Source: Acinetobacter sp. P8-3-8
Lineage (GTDB): Bacteria; Pseudomonadota; Gammaproteobacteria; Pseudomonadales; Moraxellaceae
Reading direction: 5' to 3'
NCBI RefSeq assembly: GCF_000214135.1
Contig: NZ_AFIE01000012.1
Span: 1 to 64,000, forward strand
DNA length: 64,000 bases
Shown: piece by piece, positions 1-9,072 of the stretch
Layout of the letters: every line of letters starts with the position of its first letter
Numbering within the stretch: position 1 is the stretch's first letter
Made by a program: the position numbers and the translations under genes
Notes under the pieces: generated by a model
What the model was told of the DNA's origin: nothing
Database searches by the model: none
What the model saw: only the letters and a program-made list of their open reading frames with translations

Positions 1-2
1 TA

Positions 3-2300
3 ATTGATAGCAGTACCAACAAGATTAGTGGTTTGGCAGCAGGTTCATTGGCAGCAGGTTCAACCGATGCAATCAATGGAGGACAGCTACATAAAGGACT
101 TGATTCTGTTAAAGACATTCTTGGTGGTAATGCAACCAATAATTCAAGTGACCCAACGTTGCGTAATATCACAATGAGCAACATTGGTGGAACAGGCAAA
201 GATAACATCAATGATGCGATCCAGTCTGTACTAAGCAATGGTGTTCAATACGACAAGAATGCTGATGGTAGTACCAACTACAACAGTATTACAGCAGGTA
301 ACGGCAACGGTACAGCAGCGAGTAGCACTAAAGATGCAACGACAGGCAAGATCACCACAACAGGTGGTACAAGCTTGAATAATGTTGCAAGTGCAGGTGA
401 TTACACCAATGTTGCAAATGCTTCTAAAGCTGTAAATGCAGGTGATTTGAACAATGCGGTTACAGATGCGACGAATGCAGCCACTACAAAAGGCTTTGCA
501 TTACAAGCAGCGGATGGTAGCAAAGTACAGAAAAACCTAGGTGAAGCTGTAGAAGTTGTTGGCGCAGACAGCAACATCACGACGAAAGTTGTGGGTGGTA
601 AGGTTGCAATTGAGTTGAACAAAAACTTGAACAACTTAACTGGTATCACTGTAAATAACGGTACAGATGGAACGACTGGCTCAACAGTCATTGGTAAAGA
701 TGGCATTTCGGTTAAAGACAATGCAGGTAAGACCATTGCTGGTGTAGACAATACAGCTCTTACTGTTAAAGACAGTAGTGGTAATGCTGAAACCAGTATT
801 AACAAAGCAATCAACACTTTAAATACAGCGCAAAGTACATTAGACAACTACGCTGTGAAGTATGATGACAAGTCAGGCGTACCAAACAAAGACAGCGTAA
901 CTTTTGCAGGAACAACATCAAGCAGTACGAAAGACGCGACAACAGGCAAGATCACCACAACAGGTGGTACAAGCTTGAATAATGTTGCAAGTGCAGGTGA
1001 TTACACCAATGTTGCAAATGCATCTAAAGCGGTAAATGCGGGTGACTTGAACAATGCAGTTGTCGATGCGACTGGAAACATTGTCAATAAAGGTTTTGCC
1101 TTAACTGCTCAAGATGGACAAACCGTACAGAAGAAATTGGGTGAGTCTGTTGAAGTTGTTGGTGATGACAAAAACATCTCAACTGAAGTGAAGAATGGCA
1201 AGATTGCAGTCAAACTAGCTGATAACTTGAATGTTAATTCGTTGACTACAGGCAATACTGTTATTAACAACAGCGGTGTAACGGTTGGTTCAAATGTGAC
1301 ACTAGGTAATACTGGATTGATCATTACCAATGGTCCAAGTGTAACGACAGCAGGCATTAGTGCGGGTAATAAACAAATTACCAATGTTGCGAATGGTGTT
1401 AATTCAACAGATGCAGTGAATAAAGGGCAGTTGGATACAGCGATCACTGATGTTCAAAACAAAGTTGATCAAGTTGCGAATAATGCCGTTCAATATGACA
1501 ATGCAAGCAAAGATTCAGTAACATTATCGAATAACAACGGTAATGGAACAAAACTGAATAATGTTGCTGATGGTTCTATTGCACAGGGTTCTAAAGATGC
1601 AGTGAATGGCGGTCAGTTGTGGAATGTTCAACAACAGATTACCAATATTAACAATGGTACTTCTGGTCTTGTTCAACAGGCTGATAAGAATGCACCAATT
1701 ACTGTTGGTAAAGACACTGGCGGTACGACTGTAGATATGACGGGTACCGAAGGTGCGCGTGTTGTGACTGGTGTTAAAGATGGCGCTGTCAATGCAACTT
1801 CTAAAGATGCAGTGAATGGTAGTCAATTGAATAAGACCAACCAGACAGTTGTTGACTATCTTGGTGGTGGTGCTGGTTATGACAATATCACAGGTAGCTT
1901 CACGACTGCTCCAAGCTATAATGTTGGTGGTAACACTTATAACAATGTAGGCGGTGCAATTGATGCATTAAATCAAGCGGATCAAACATTAAACAATAAA
2001 ATTGATAATGTGAATAATAAGCTTGATAACGCATTCCGTGTAACCAACAACCGCATAGACGATGTTGAGAAAAAAGCCAATGCAGGTATTGCAGCTGCAT
2101 TAGCAATGGAATCGGCACCGTATGTTCCTGGTAAATATACCTATGCGGCTGGTGCGGCATACCATGGTGGTGAGAACGCTGTAGGTGTGACGTTACGTAA
2201 AACTGCTGATAACGGTCGTTGGTCTATCACTGGTGGTGTGGCAGCAGCATCTGAAGGTGATCCAAGCGTACGTATTGGTATCAGTGGCGTAATTGACTAA
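3..2300 (+). CDS. Trimeric autotransporter adhesin (Ata/AtaA-like), 3' part only
   Basis: C-terminal 765 residues of a surface adhesin of the YadA/Hia (type Vc) class; the frame is open to the window edge, so the head and most of the stalk lie upstream. The stalk shows repeated YadA-type motifs (DAINGGQL, DAVNKGQL, DAVNGGQL, DAVNGSQL) and two homologous blocks of about 110 residues. A coiled-coil neck (NKIDNVNNKLDNAF) leads into the membrane anchor, the last 75 or so residues, beginning near KKANAGIAAALAM. In this family three chains each give four beta strands to a 12-stranded outer membrane barrel. The next gene encodes a TpgA-like partner, which supports an Acinetobacter AtaA-type adhesin. 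The ligand cannot be judged because the head is missing. Confidence 0.93.
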   Translation: MDSSTNKISGLAAGSLAAGSTDAINGGQLHKGLDSVKDILGGNATNNSSDPTLRNITMSNIGGTGKDNINDAIQSVLSNGVQYDKNADGSTNYNSITAGNGNGTAASSTKDATTGKITTTGGTSLNNVASAGDYTNVANASKAVNAGDLNNAVTDATNAATTKGFALQAADGSKVQKNLGEAVEVVGADSNITTKVVGGKVAIELNKNLNNLTGITVNNGTDGTTGSTVIGKDGISVKDNAGKTIAGVDNTALTVKDSSGNAETSINKAINTLNTAQSTLDNYAVKYDDKSGVPNKDSVTFAGTTSSSTKDATTGKITTTGGTSLNNVASAGDYTNVANASKAVNAGDLNNAVVDATGNIVNKGFALTAQDGQTVQKKLGESVEVVGDDKNISTEVKNGKIAVKLADNLNVNSLTTGNTVINNSGVTVGSNVTLGNTGLIITNGPSVTTAGISAGNKQITNVANGVNSTDAVNKGQLDTAITDVQNKVDQVANNAVQYDNASKDSVTLSNNNGNGTKLNNVADGSIAQGSKDAVNGGQLWNVQQQITNINNGTSGLVQQADKNAPITVGKDTGGTTVDMTGTEGARVVTGVKDGAVNATSKDAVNGSQLNKTNQTVVDYLGGGAGYDNITGSFTTAPSYNVGGNTYNNVGGAIDALNQADQTLNNKIDNVNNKLDNAFRVTNNRIDDVEKKANAGIAAALAMESAPYVPGKYTYAAGAAYHGGENAVGVTLRKTADNGRWSITGGVAAASEGDPSVRIGISGVID
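33..62 (+). repeat. Tandem 15-bp duplication in adhesin stalk
   Basis: TTGGCAGCAGGTTCA occurs twice in direct succession (33-47 and 48-62) and encodes LAAGSLAAGS. It sits in a position where the family normally has a similar ten-residue pattern, so it may be natural sequence rather than a recent slip. Confidence 0.8.
342..421 (+). repeat. 80-bp direct repeat, copy 1
   Basis: Identical base for base to 942-1021, exactly 600 bp downstream, inside the adhesin stalk. It encodes the segment that reads TGKITTTGGTSLNNVASAGD and onward. The flanking DNA is similar but not identical. Confidence 0.95.
942..1021 (+). repeat. 80-bp direct repeat, copy 2
   Basis: Second copy of the 80-bp perfect repeat (see 342-421). 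The spacing of 600 bp is a multiple of three, so recombination between the copies would delete or add 200 residues in frame. Confidence 0.95.
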
Positions 2301-2310
2301 TTCACTAGAC

Positions 2311-2337
2311 AAGGAAGGTTTTCGAACCTTCCTTTTT
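2311..2337 (+). terminator. Rho-independent terminator after adhesin gene
   Basis: Stem GGAAGGTT / AACCTTCC around a TTCG tetraloop, followed by five T. It lies between the adhesin and the tpgA-like gene, so it may attenuate rather than fully separate the two. Confidence 0.85.
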
Positions 2338-2363
2338 CTTCCCTAATTTTAGAGAGATAAAAA

Positions 2364-3155
2364 ATGAAAGCATTCAACAAAACAATTCTGTTAAGTGTAA
2401 TCAGTGGTCTAGTGATGTCTTTAAGTCATGCTGCTGAAATAGAAACACAAACAGCTCAAGACATTCATTTTCCAGAACTGAAAGACAGTTATTTAAAACA
2501 AGTACCACGTTATGAATATGACAATGTTGCACGATTAGATAAAGGTTTGAGCAAAGATCAAATTCGCCATATTTTGGGCAATCCACAATTCTCTGAAGGC
2601 TTATTTGCTGTCAGAACATGGAATTATGTATTAGACATTAGAGAGCCTGATTCAACTCAATATAAACGTTGCCAATTACGTATTGATTTTGATAAACATT
2701 ATTTATCTGAAAATCTGTATTGGAAAGGTGAAGCTTGCCAAGGTTTAATGGCATGGGGCGTAAATAATCAATCTGATACAGAACAAAGTGTGATTTCTCC
2801 TGCAAATCAGACAGCAACGGTTTTATTTTATTTTGATCGTTCTGATAAAAATGGCGTAAAAAACCCAGAAGTCGTGCGTCAAATTGCTGACGAAATTAAG
2901 CAGTCAAATGGGAAAACGGTACAAGTTTATGGTTATACTGATCGCTTAGGCTCATTCAAATATAATCAAAATTTATCTCAAGCAAGAACCAATACCGTGA
3001 CTCAACTTTTAGTTCAGCAAGGTGTAAATGTTGAGCAAATTCAGTTTGAAGCGAAAAATAAAACCGATGCTTATCAACAATGTTCTGGGGTAAATAGAAA
3101 AATTCAATTAATAGAATGCCTAGCACCGAATCGTCGCGTTAATATTTCATGGTAA
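2364..3155 (+). CDS. tpgA: TpgA-like periplasmic anchor protein of the adhesin (OmpA C-terminal domain)
   Basis: 263 residues. A signal peptide (about 1-23, ending SHAA) is followed by a SmpA/OmlA (BamE-like) segment at about 55-120 ([17 protein letters not shown]) and an OmpA-like peptidoglycan-binding domain from about 148 to the end. The last contains the expected Asp and Arg of the diaminopimelate pocket (YGYTDRLG and LSQART). This architecture and the place directly after a trimeric adhesin match TpgA of Acinetobacter sp. Tol 5, a periplasmic protein that links the AtaA anchor to peptidoglycan. SD-like AGAGA precedes the start. Function by homology and context; a general OmpA-family protein is the only alternative. 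Confidence 0.85.
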   Translation: MKAFNKTILLSVISGLVMSLSHAAEIETQTAQDIHFPELKDSYLKQVPRYEYDNVARLDKGLSKDQIRHILGNPQFSEGLFAVRTWNYVLDIREPDSTQYKRCQLRIDFDKHYLSENLYWKGEACQGLMAWGVNNQSDTEQSVISPANQTATVLFYFDRSDKNGVKNPEVVRQIADEIKQSNGKTVQVYGYTDRLGSFKYNQNLSQARTNTVTQLLVQQGVNVEQIQFEAKNKTDAYQQCSGVNRKIQLIECLAPNRRVNISW

Positions 3156-3190
3156 AAGTGATAGAGTTAAACAGGGAATTGGGTAACAGC

Positions 3191-3610
3191 ATGAAAAAAA
3201 GACTCGTTGTATTAAGTTTATTGATGAGCATTGTGGGCGTTGCAAAAGCAGAGACAGCATCTGTAATGCAGATTTTACAAAAAACTCCGCAATGGGGCTT
3301 GGTGCAAACTGGAACGGCATGTATAGAAACTTATCGTTTTCTACCTTCTGGTGAAGTATTAATTAGTAGTAATCAAGAACGAGTTTCTGGAACGTATAGT
3401 TTTATATCGAAAGAAAATAGTTTTGAATTACCAGCTGTTGTGATTGGTTTCCAAACGGATAATCAACAACCTGATTGCACTGGAAGCCGTGAGAATCAAG
3501 CAGGGTCGTCAACCACCAACTTTTTAAAGAAAGAATCGGATCAAAAAATCTATTTTTGTATAGATTCACTTGGAAAGAACTGCCCAGTTTATCTTCGTCC
3601 AGAACATTAA
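3191..3610 (+). CDS. Small secreted four-cysteine protein, paralogue 1
   Basis: 139 residues with a signal peptide (about 1-20, ending VAKA). No family recognised. An ATG at 3149, overlapping the upstream gene, would add 14 residues before the signal peptide. The start at 3191 is preferred because it gives a normal signal peptide and puts the four cysteines at residues 44, 96, 123 and 131, exactly as in the next gene. The two proteins also share a C-x-ETY motif, a QTDN motif and a similar C-terminal hairpin (CIDSLGKNC versus CTDREGKQC). Probably periplasmic with two disulfides. Same direction as tpgA, so a role with the adhesin system is possible but unproven. Confidence 0.75.
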   Translation: MKKRLVVLSLLMSIVGVAKAETASVMQILQKTPQWGLVQTGTACIETYRFLPSGEVLISSNQERVSGTYSFISKENSFELPAVVIGFQTDNQQPDCTGSRENQAGSSTTNFLKKESDQKIYFCIDSLGKNCPVYLRPEH

Positions 3611-3634
3611 TTTAAATACTTTGAGAAATACGAA

Positions 3635-4057
3635 ATGAAGAAAATAGTATTTGCTGCACTTGGTTTAGGATTGGCTATGCAAGCGCAAGCTTTTGATAAA
3701 TCACAAGTCAATTTAGCCAACGATTTTTGGGGAATTTGGTCGATTTACAATGCTAAGACGCAATGTACAGAAACCTATCAATTCACCAAGCCTCAACAAT
3801 TCACCTATACTACGAAACAGAAAAGAATGACGGGTGAGTTTTCTGTACTTAGAAGTAATGATGCCAAAGCTTTAGATATTTTGGCGATGAAAGTGCAAAC
3901 CGACAATAAAAAAGCAGGCTGTGGCGGACAACCTGTGGATTATACCAATGCTGATATTCGTTTGAGTTTAAGATGGATGTCTGCAAAAACAGCTGAATTA
4001 TGTACAGACCGCGAAGGCAAACAATGTACAGGTTTGTATTTAATCAAACAGAAGTAA
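3635..4057 (+). CDS. Small secreted four-cysteine protein, paralogue 2
   Basis: 140 residues, signal peptide about 1-19 (ending AQA), cysteines at 44, 96, 123 and 131. It shares CxETY, QTDN and the C-terminal Cys-x7-Cys pattern with the preceding gene, from which it is separated by 24 bp. Overall identity is low, so the duplication looks old. A terminator follows directly, so this is the last gene of the adhesin-tpgA cluster. No known domain was recognised. Confidence 0.8.
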   Translation: MKKIVFAALGLGLAMQAQAFDKSQVNLANDFWGIWSIYNAKTQCTETYQFTKPQQFTYTTKQKRMTGEFSVLRSNDAKALDILAMKVQTDNKKAGCGGQPVDYTNADIRLSLRWMSAKTAELCTDREGKQCTGLYLIKQK

Positions 4058-4073
4058 TGAATATTTGAATAGA

Positions 4074-4097
4074 TAGGCTTCCTCGGAAGCCTTTTTT
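4074..4097 (+). terminator. Rho-independent terminator
   Basis: Stem AGGCTTCC / GGAAGCCT (4075-4082 and 4085-4092) with a short TC loop and a run of six T. It ends the adhesin/tpgA cluster. Confidence 0.88.
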
Positions 4098-4282
4098 ATT
4101 CGTGAGTTTTGTTTGAATTACTTATATTTATAAAATTTAATTATGCTTTTTTTAAAAATTATTCATATAAGTTTTGTATTGTATTCTCAAATATCGGTTT
4201 ATATTAGTTTTTAGAATACCCGATTGACAAAATAATCGTTGAAATCATCACAAATCACGATTGTATAAAAACGATCCTGCGT

Positions 4283-4312
4283 TTGATCATCTGTTACACA
4301 ACATCTTATAGT
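4283..4312 (+). promoter_or_regulatory. Possible ilvD promoter
   Basis: TTGATC (4283-4288) and TATAGT (4307-4312) spaced by 18 bp, about 90 bp before the ilvD start. Hexamer matches are moderate; a TATGAT at 4312-4317 is an alternative -10. The rest of the 4098-4404 stretch holds no gene that I can support. Confidence 0.35.
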
Positions 4313-4356
4313 ATGATGTAGATATATTTCGACTGATTATCAGTTTTATTCCGCCA

Positions 4357-4378
4357 AAATGAATTATTGAATTCATTT
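4357..4378 (+). repeat. 9-bp inverted repeat in ilvD leader
   Basis: AAATGAATT / AATTCATTT around a four-base loop, ending 26 bp before the ilvD start. It would form a weak AT-only hairpin in the leader or be a protein site. No leader peptide for attenuation was seen. Confidence 0.5.
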
Positions 4379-4404
4379 CAGCTCAAATAATGTTGGAAGT
4401 AAAA

Positions 4405-6234
4405 ATGCCTGACTATCGCTCAAAAACATCGACACATGGAAGAAATATGGCTGGCGCACGTGGCTTATGGCGTGCGACAGGAATGAAAGATGACGATTTT
4501 GGTAAACCGATTATTGCAGTGGTCAACTCATTCACACAATTTGTACCTGGCCATGTACATTTAAAAGACTTAGGTCAGCTCGTGGCACGTCAAATTGAAG
4601 CGTCAGGCGGTGTAGCGAAAGAGTTTAATACCATTGCCGTCGATGATGGTATCGCAATGGGGCATGATGGCATGCTCTATTCATTGCCTTCTCGTGATTT
4701 AATTGCAGACTCAGTTGAATATATGGTAAATGCACATTGTGCCGATGCAATGGTATGTATTTCTAACTGTGACAAAATCACACCGGGAATGTTGATGGCC
4801 TCTATGCGCCTAAACATTCCAGTGGTTTTCGTGTCAGGCGGACCAATGGAAGCGGGTAAAGTGAAAATCCGTGGTAATGAACATGCCATTGACCTTGTTG
4901 ATGCCATGATTGTGGCTGCTGATGACAGCTTTACCGATGAAGAAGTTGCAGAATACGAACGTTCAGCATGCCCAACCTGTGGTTCATGCTCAGGGATGTT
5001 TACCGCAAACTCAATGAACTGTTTAACGGAAGCTTTAGGGCTTTCATTACCGGGCAATGGTTCAACTTTAGCAACGCATGCAAACCGTAAAAAATTATTT
5101 GAAAAAGCGGGTCAGTTGATTGTTGAGATTACCAAACGTCACTACGAACAAAATGATTACAGTTTGTTGCCACGTAACATTGCGACGAAAGCATCGTATG
5201 AAAATGCCATGACTTTAGACATCGCGATGGGTGGTTCGACCAATACAGTTCTTCACTTATTGGCGGCTGCGAACGAAGCAGAAGTTGATTTCACCATGGA
5301 TGATATTGACCGTTTATCGCGTAAAGTGCCTGTATTGTGTAAAGTTGCTCCTGCGAAACAAGATGTACATATGGAAGATGTACATCGTGCAGGCGGTATC
5401 ATGTCGATTTTAGGTGAATTAGACCGTGCAGGTTTACTCGATACTTCTGTGCCTACCGTACATGAGAAAACCTTAAAAGATGCTTTAGATAAGTGGGATA
5501 TTATCCGTACAGAAGATGAAGACGTATATAACTTCTTTAAATCTGCACCAGGTGGTGTGCCAACACAAACAGCATTCTCTCAAGATCGTTATTATTCACG
5601 TTTAGATGGTGACCGTGAAAATGGTGTGATTCGTAATGCAGAACATGCATTCTCTAAAGATGGTGGTTTGGCTGTCCTTTACGGCAACATCGCACTTGAA
5701 GGCTGTATTGTTAAAACTGCAGGCGTTGATGATTCAATCTTGAAATTCAATGGTACAGCTCGTGTATTTGAAAGCCAAGATGCTGCTGTGGAATCTATCC
5801 TAGCAGGTAAAATTGTTGCTGGCGATGTGGTGGTGATTCGTTACGAAGGTCCACGTGGTGGTCCGGGTATGCAAGAAATGCTTTATCCAACCAGCTATTT
5901 AAAATCGAAAGGTTTAGGCAAAGATTGTGCATTATTAACAGATGGTCGTTTCTCTGGTGGTTCTTCAGGTCTTTCAATTGGTCACGTTTCTCCTGAAGCA
6001 GCTGAAGGCGGCGCGATTGCATTGGTTGAAGATGGTGACCGTATCGAAATTGATATTCCAAACCGTACCATTCACTTGGCAGTTGATGATGCGACAATGG
6101 CGCACCGTCATACAAAACAAGAAGCAAAAGGTTGGCATCCAGCGGAAGAGCGTCCACGTAAAGTGTCTAAAGCTTTAAAAGCGTATGCGATGCATACCAC
6201 AAGTGCTTCAAAAGGCGCTGTGCGAGAGCTCTAA
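4405..6234 (+). CDS. ilvD: Dihydroxy-acid dehydratase
   Basis: 609 residues, full length for IlvD. It dehydrates 2,3-dihydroxy-isovalerate and 2,3-dihydroxy-3-methylvalerate to the 2-keto acids of the valine and isoleucine pathways, in the cytoplasm with an Fe-S cluster. Family signatures are plain: [26 protein letters not shown], and the C-terminal TDGRFSGG and GHVSPEAA motifs. The frame opens with an ATG at 4390, but the second ATG at 4405 gives the usual MPDYRS start and has a TGGAAG ribosome site six bases upstream. A good terminator follows, so it is probably a single-gene unit. Confidence 0.97.
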   Translation: MPDYRSKTSTHGRNMAGARGLWRATGMKDDDFGKPIIAVVNSFTQFVPGHVHLKDLGQLVARQIEASGGVAKEFNTIAVDDGIAMGHDGMLYSLPSRDLIADSVEYMVNAHCADAMVCISNCDKITPGMLMASMRLNIPVVFVSGGPMEAGKVKIRGNEHAIDLVDAMIVAADDSFTDEEVAEYERSACPTCGSCSGMFTANSMNCLTEALGLSLPGNGSTLATHANRKKLFEKAGQLIVEITKRHYEQNDYSLLPRNIATKASYENAMTLDIAMGGSTNTVLHLLAAANEAEVDFTMDDIDRLSRKVPVLCKVAPAKQDVHMEDVHRAGGIMSILGELDRAGLLDTSVPTVHEKTLKDALDKWDIIRTEDEDVYNFFKSAPGGVPTQTAFSQDRYYSRLDGDRENGVIRNAEHAFSKDGGLAVLYGNIALEGCIVKTAGVDDSILKFNGTARVFESQDAAVESILAGKIVAGDVVVIRYEGPRGGPGMQEMLYPTSYLKSKGLGKDCALLTDGRFSGGSSGLSIGHVSPEAAEGGAIALVEDGDRIEIDIPNRTIHLAVDDATMAHRHTKQEAKGWHPAEERPRKVSKALKAYAMHTTSASKGAVREL

Positions 6235-6264
6235 ATCTCGAATCGCAAAAACTTAAAAAATCCA

Positions 6265-6294
6265 AAAAGCACTCACAAGTTGAGTGCTTTTTTA
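6265..6294 (+). terminator. Rho-independent terminator after ilvD
   Basis: Stem AAAGCACTCA / TGAGTGCTTT with a five-base loop (6276-6280) and a T-run. The following 190 bp to the next gene hold no other feature that I can support. Confidence 0.88.
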
Positions 6295-6485
6295 TGGTGA
6301 TTGACCTAAATGTGTTCATTCATTTGAGAATTAAGACATTGATCATTTTGAGATGAATTGCTATAAAATTTGATGGATTTATTCAGATTGATTTTTTTCA
6401 GCATCCAAGGTGAATGGATGATATGCTTGAATGAGTTTCAATCAAATCCTATTTATTTTTAAGCGCTTATTTCGAGGCCCTACAC

Positions 6486-7841
6486 ATGTCATTGCTACGC
6501 CGTTGGTTTGATCCAATCCGATCGAGTTGGTTTTATCAAAAACCAACCCGTCAAGAGGTGTTATCCACGGAGCATGGGCTGAGTATTTATTTGCGTTTAG
6601 ACGATGTTTATAGCTATCTTGCAGTACAACAGTTGCCACAACTTGAAGAGATACTTCGGGATGATTTAAAACCATTAAAAGTCATTATTTCGAATACTTC
6701 AGCAGAACCCCCCAATGGTATGACTGTAGAGGAATGGCGCACTTATAGTTTAAATGATGCCAAGATTCTCGCGACGCAACATCGTTTTAGTTATGACAAT
6801 GAAAAACCTGAACAACCGACTCAAGAAGCATTACAACAAGCGGAAATTATTCTAAGAAATACGCCATTAACAGGTCAGAATTTTCTCTATTTACTTGAAG
6901 ATGTGTTCCATATGTTATGGCAACAACAGTATGGAAAATTACGCACTTTATTCGTTATGGCGAGTAAGCATCAAAAACCACAAAATTTTCCAGAACGTAT
7001 TTTTAACGATACACCTGTTTTAGAAAGCTACTTTGAATTCGGTGGACGTAAATATCATGCTGTAGATGATTTATTACGTTTAACACGCCGTTTAAAACAA
7101 CAAAAGGTACTGGTAGATAATCCAATCTTCTTGATTAATCATATCGAATGGCGTGAACATTTGATGAGTGATGCAGAGGAATTGTCAGAAATTCAAGCCA
7201 TGCATCCTGAATTGGACTTATATATTGCTTTAGAAGATCCTATTAGTTGGCTATTGCTGGCTTATATCAAAGAAGAACTGGCAAATTATTATAATATTCA
7301 GTTGAATGTATTCCCTTTAAGTTATCACGGCCGTGACTTTTTTGATTGGAGTTTGGCGACTCGTTTATCCAAACGGACTGAAGTGAAATTCACGCCATTT
7401 TGTAGACCAACAAAAGACAGTATTCTGAATATGGCGCAACTTTATTACAGTGTGCCAGAAGAACAACGTGTAGATGCGATGTATGAGATTTTACAAGCTG
7501 TTTGGACACGGGGTCAGGATTTGTCTTTTCAAGCACATTTTCAAAAATTACAGCGTGATTTAAATATCGAAAAATTAATTGATCTCGATATTGAAGCGCT
7601 ATTAAAAAGCAATGATCTTCAATGTGATGAGAAGCATCAACCTGATTTCCCAGTGTTAGAATTAAGAATCGAAGGCAAGCGTTATGTATTTAATAGCTTA
7701 TATCGTGTTTGGATGATTGAAAGTATTTTTAGTAATGTGTTAGAACAGAAGTATAAAGCTGAGAATGAGCTGGAACGTGCTCAACAAGACTTAGAAGAAC
7801 AGAACATAGAAGAATCAAATGATGAAAAAAGAGAAGTGTGA
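6486..7841 (+). CDS. Tandem DsbA/kappa-GST-fold protein (HCCA isomerase-like)
   Basis: 451 residues made of two similar halves. Each half opens with a strand-helix pattern like that of DsbA-fold 2-hydroxychromene-2-carboxylate isomerases: LSIYLRLDDVYSYLA near residue 32 and LDLYIALEDPISWLLLAY near residue 243. There is no CxxC motif, so it is not a disulfide oxidoreductase, and there is no signal peptide, so it is cytoplasmic. The last 40 residues are highly charged. Its 3' end overlaps the chorismate-mutase-type gene by 23 bp, so the two are translationally coupled. Substrate unknown; a glutathione-dependent isomerase or transferase is possible from fold alone. Confidence 0.7.
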   Translation: MSLLRRWFDPIRSSWFYQKPTRQEVLSTEHGLSIYLRLDDVYSYLAVQQLPQLEEILRDDLKPLKVIISNTSAEPPNGMTVEEWRTYSLNDAKILATQHRFSYDNEKPEQPTQEALQQAEIILRNTPLTGQNFLYLLEDVFHMLWQQQYGKLRTLFVMASKHQKPQNFPERIFNDTPVLESYFEFGGRKYHAVDDLLRLTRRLKQQKVLVDNPIFLINHIEWREHLMSDAEELSEIQAMHPELDLYIALEDPISWLLLAYIKEELANYYNIQLNVFPLSYHGRDFFDWSLATRLSKRTEVKFTPFCRPTKDSILNMAQLYYSVPEEQRVDAMYEILQAVWTRGQDLSFQAHFQKLQRDLNIEKLIDLDIEALLKSNDLQCDEKHQPDFPVLELRIEGKRYVFNSLYRVWMIESIFSNVLEQKYKAENELERAQQDLEEQNIEESNDEKREV

Positions 7842-8109
7842 ATCTTTAGAACAAGTCCGTGAACAGATTGATCAGTTAGATCAACAATTGATTGATATCA
7901 TCGCAACGCGTCAATTTTATGTCGATCAAGCTGTGCGTTTTAAACGAACTACAGAAGATGCTCAATCTCCTGAGCGTGTGCAACAAGTGATTGATAACGT
8001 ACGCCAAAAAGCGTTTGAAGTTGGTACAGATCCCGATTTGGTTGAAACCATTTACAGAGCAATGATTCAGCATTTTATACAACGAGAATTAAAAGAAATC
8101 AGACCATGA
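7819..8109 (+). CDS. Chorismate mutase type II (AroQ fold)
   Basis: 96 residues, all helical, the length of a lone AroQ domain. Expected active-site residues appear in order: Arg in VREQIDQLD, Arg in ATRQ, Lys in RFKR, the ER pair in SPERVQ, and Gln near the C-terminus in MIQHFIQ. The family converts chorismate to prephenate, or as PchB-type lyase splits isochorismate; sequence alone does not fully separate these. No signal peptide, so cytoplasmic. Two ATGs (7819 and 7822) are possible, both inside the end of the upstream gene, with GAAGA as ribosome site. No other aromatic biosynthesis gene is nearby. Confidence 0.78.
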   Translation: MMKKEKCESLEQVREQIDQLDQQLIDIIATRQFYVDQAVRFKRTTEDAQSPERVQQVIDNVRQKAFEVGTDPDLVETIYRAMIQHFIQRELKEIRP

Positions 8110-8160
8110 TTTGATTTTTTTAGAAAATGAATTGATGCTTTTTTAGAATAAATAGCTCAA

Positions 8161-8943
8161 TTATTCTTTTCTAAAATGTTGTGGTGTATCGCCTAAATGT
8201 TTTTTAAACATGGCGCTAAATGCACTCGAACTTCGATAACCCAATGCTTCAGCAATACGAGCAATAGACTCACCACGCGCTAATTTTCCAAGTGCTAAAG
8301 CAAGGTGCATTTGTTGGATCCAAGCACGATAAGTCAGTCCTGTGTCTTTCTGAAACAGTCGGATTAAAGTTCGGTTACTGGTGCCAATTTGATCTGCCCA
8401 TGTATTTAAATCTTTTATATTCTTTGGGTTTTCCAGTAATTCTTCACAAATGGAAATTAAACGAGGGTCATGTGGCCATGGAATTACAATGGGAAATGTT
8501 GAAGCCTGTTTAATTTCGTTAAAAATCAAAAGATGCAAAGATTTTTCTACTTCATCATCAAACGAAGCACCGTGTTCACGAACTTCATCAAATTGATTTA
8601 ACCGCAGTACCAATTCACGTAAAAGATTGGTCATTCTAAGCAAAAAACATTGTTCTCCAATCGGTTGAGATGCTTTTTCTTCGATCAATACGGTGCTTAA
8701 ACGAATATTACTCAATGAAACAATGCTGTGTTTGATAAAAGCAGGAATCCATAACGCACATTGTGGTGGTACAACCCAAACATGATGTGTGGTATGTACA
8801 CGAATTGAGCCTTCAGAAGCGTATAAAAGTTGAGCCCGTGTGTGATGATGTAAAGCAATCACACTACGATAGGGATGCTTTCCTCCCATGGCAATGACCA
8901 GCTTTTGAGATGTTTCTTCAGCGTTTTCGTCGAACTTTTCCAT
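8161..8943 (-). CDS. AraC-family regulator with cupin sensor
   Basis: 260 residues. The N-terminal part (about 20-110) is a cupin-type arm with HHHTRAQLLYASEG and VVPPQCALWIPAFIKH. The C-terminal 100 residues carry two helix-turn-helix motifs (LNTWADQIGTSNRTLIRLF and ESIARIAEALGYRSSSAFS) and end with the usual GDTPQHFRK. It is transcribed away from fsr with 129 bp between the starts, so it most likely controls that exporter and itself. The inducer is not known. Confidence 0.88.
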   Translation of the reverse strand: MEKFDENAEETSQKLVIAMGGKHPYRSVIALHHHTRAQLLYASEGSIRVHTTHHVWVVPPQCALWIPAFIKHSIVSLSNIRLSTVLIEEKASQPIGEQCFLLRMTNLLRELVLRLNQFDEVREHGASFDDEVEKSLHLLIFNEIKQASTFPIVIPWPHDPRLISICEELLENPKNIKDLNTWADQIGTSNRTLIRLFQKDTGLTYRAWIQQMHLALALGKLARGESIARIAEALGYRSSSAFSAMFKKHLGDTPQHFRKE

Positions 8944-9072
8944 GGAGTATTGATTTATTTAAGTTGAATATTTGAGCCAATTTTGTCACTTATGCGATGA
9001 TTATTGGAACTTAGGTGAATAGATGACAAATTAAAATAGCATACTCAAAAGGCAAATGGAGAGCGAAATCTG

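Noticed and set aside
342-1021. Direct repeats as a CRISPR array
   Set aside because: Only two copies 600 bp apart, inside a coding adhesin frame.
401-1826. Long open frames on the minus strand under the adhesin gene (401-847, 1109-1447, 1524-1826)
   Set aside because: They mirror the low-complexity, repeat-rich stalk codons of the adhesin and have no ribosome site or family match.
8975-9045. Inverted TTTGTCAC / GTGA and TGACAAAT-like arms between the AraC regulator and fsr as operator
   Set aside because: Arms are imperfect and too loosely spaced to support a site from sequence alone.
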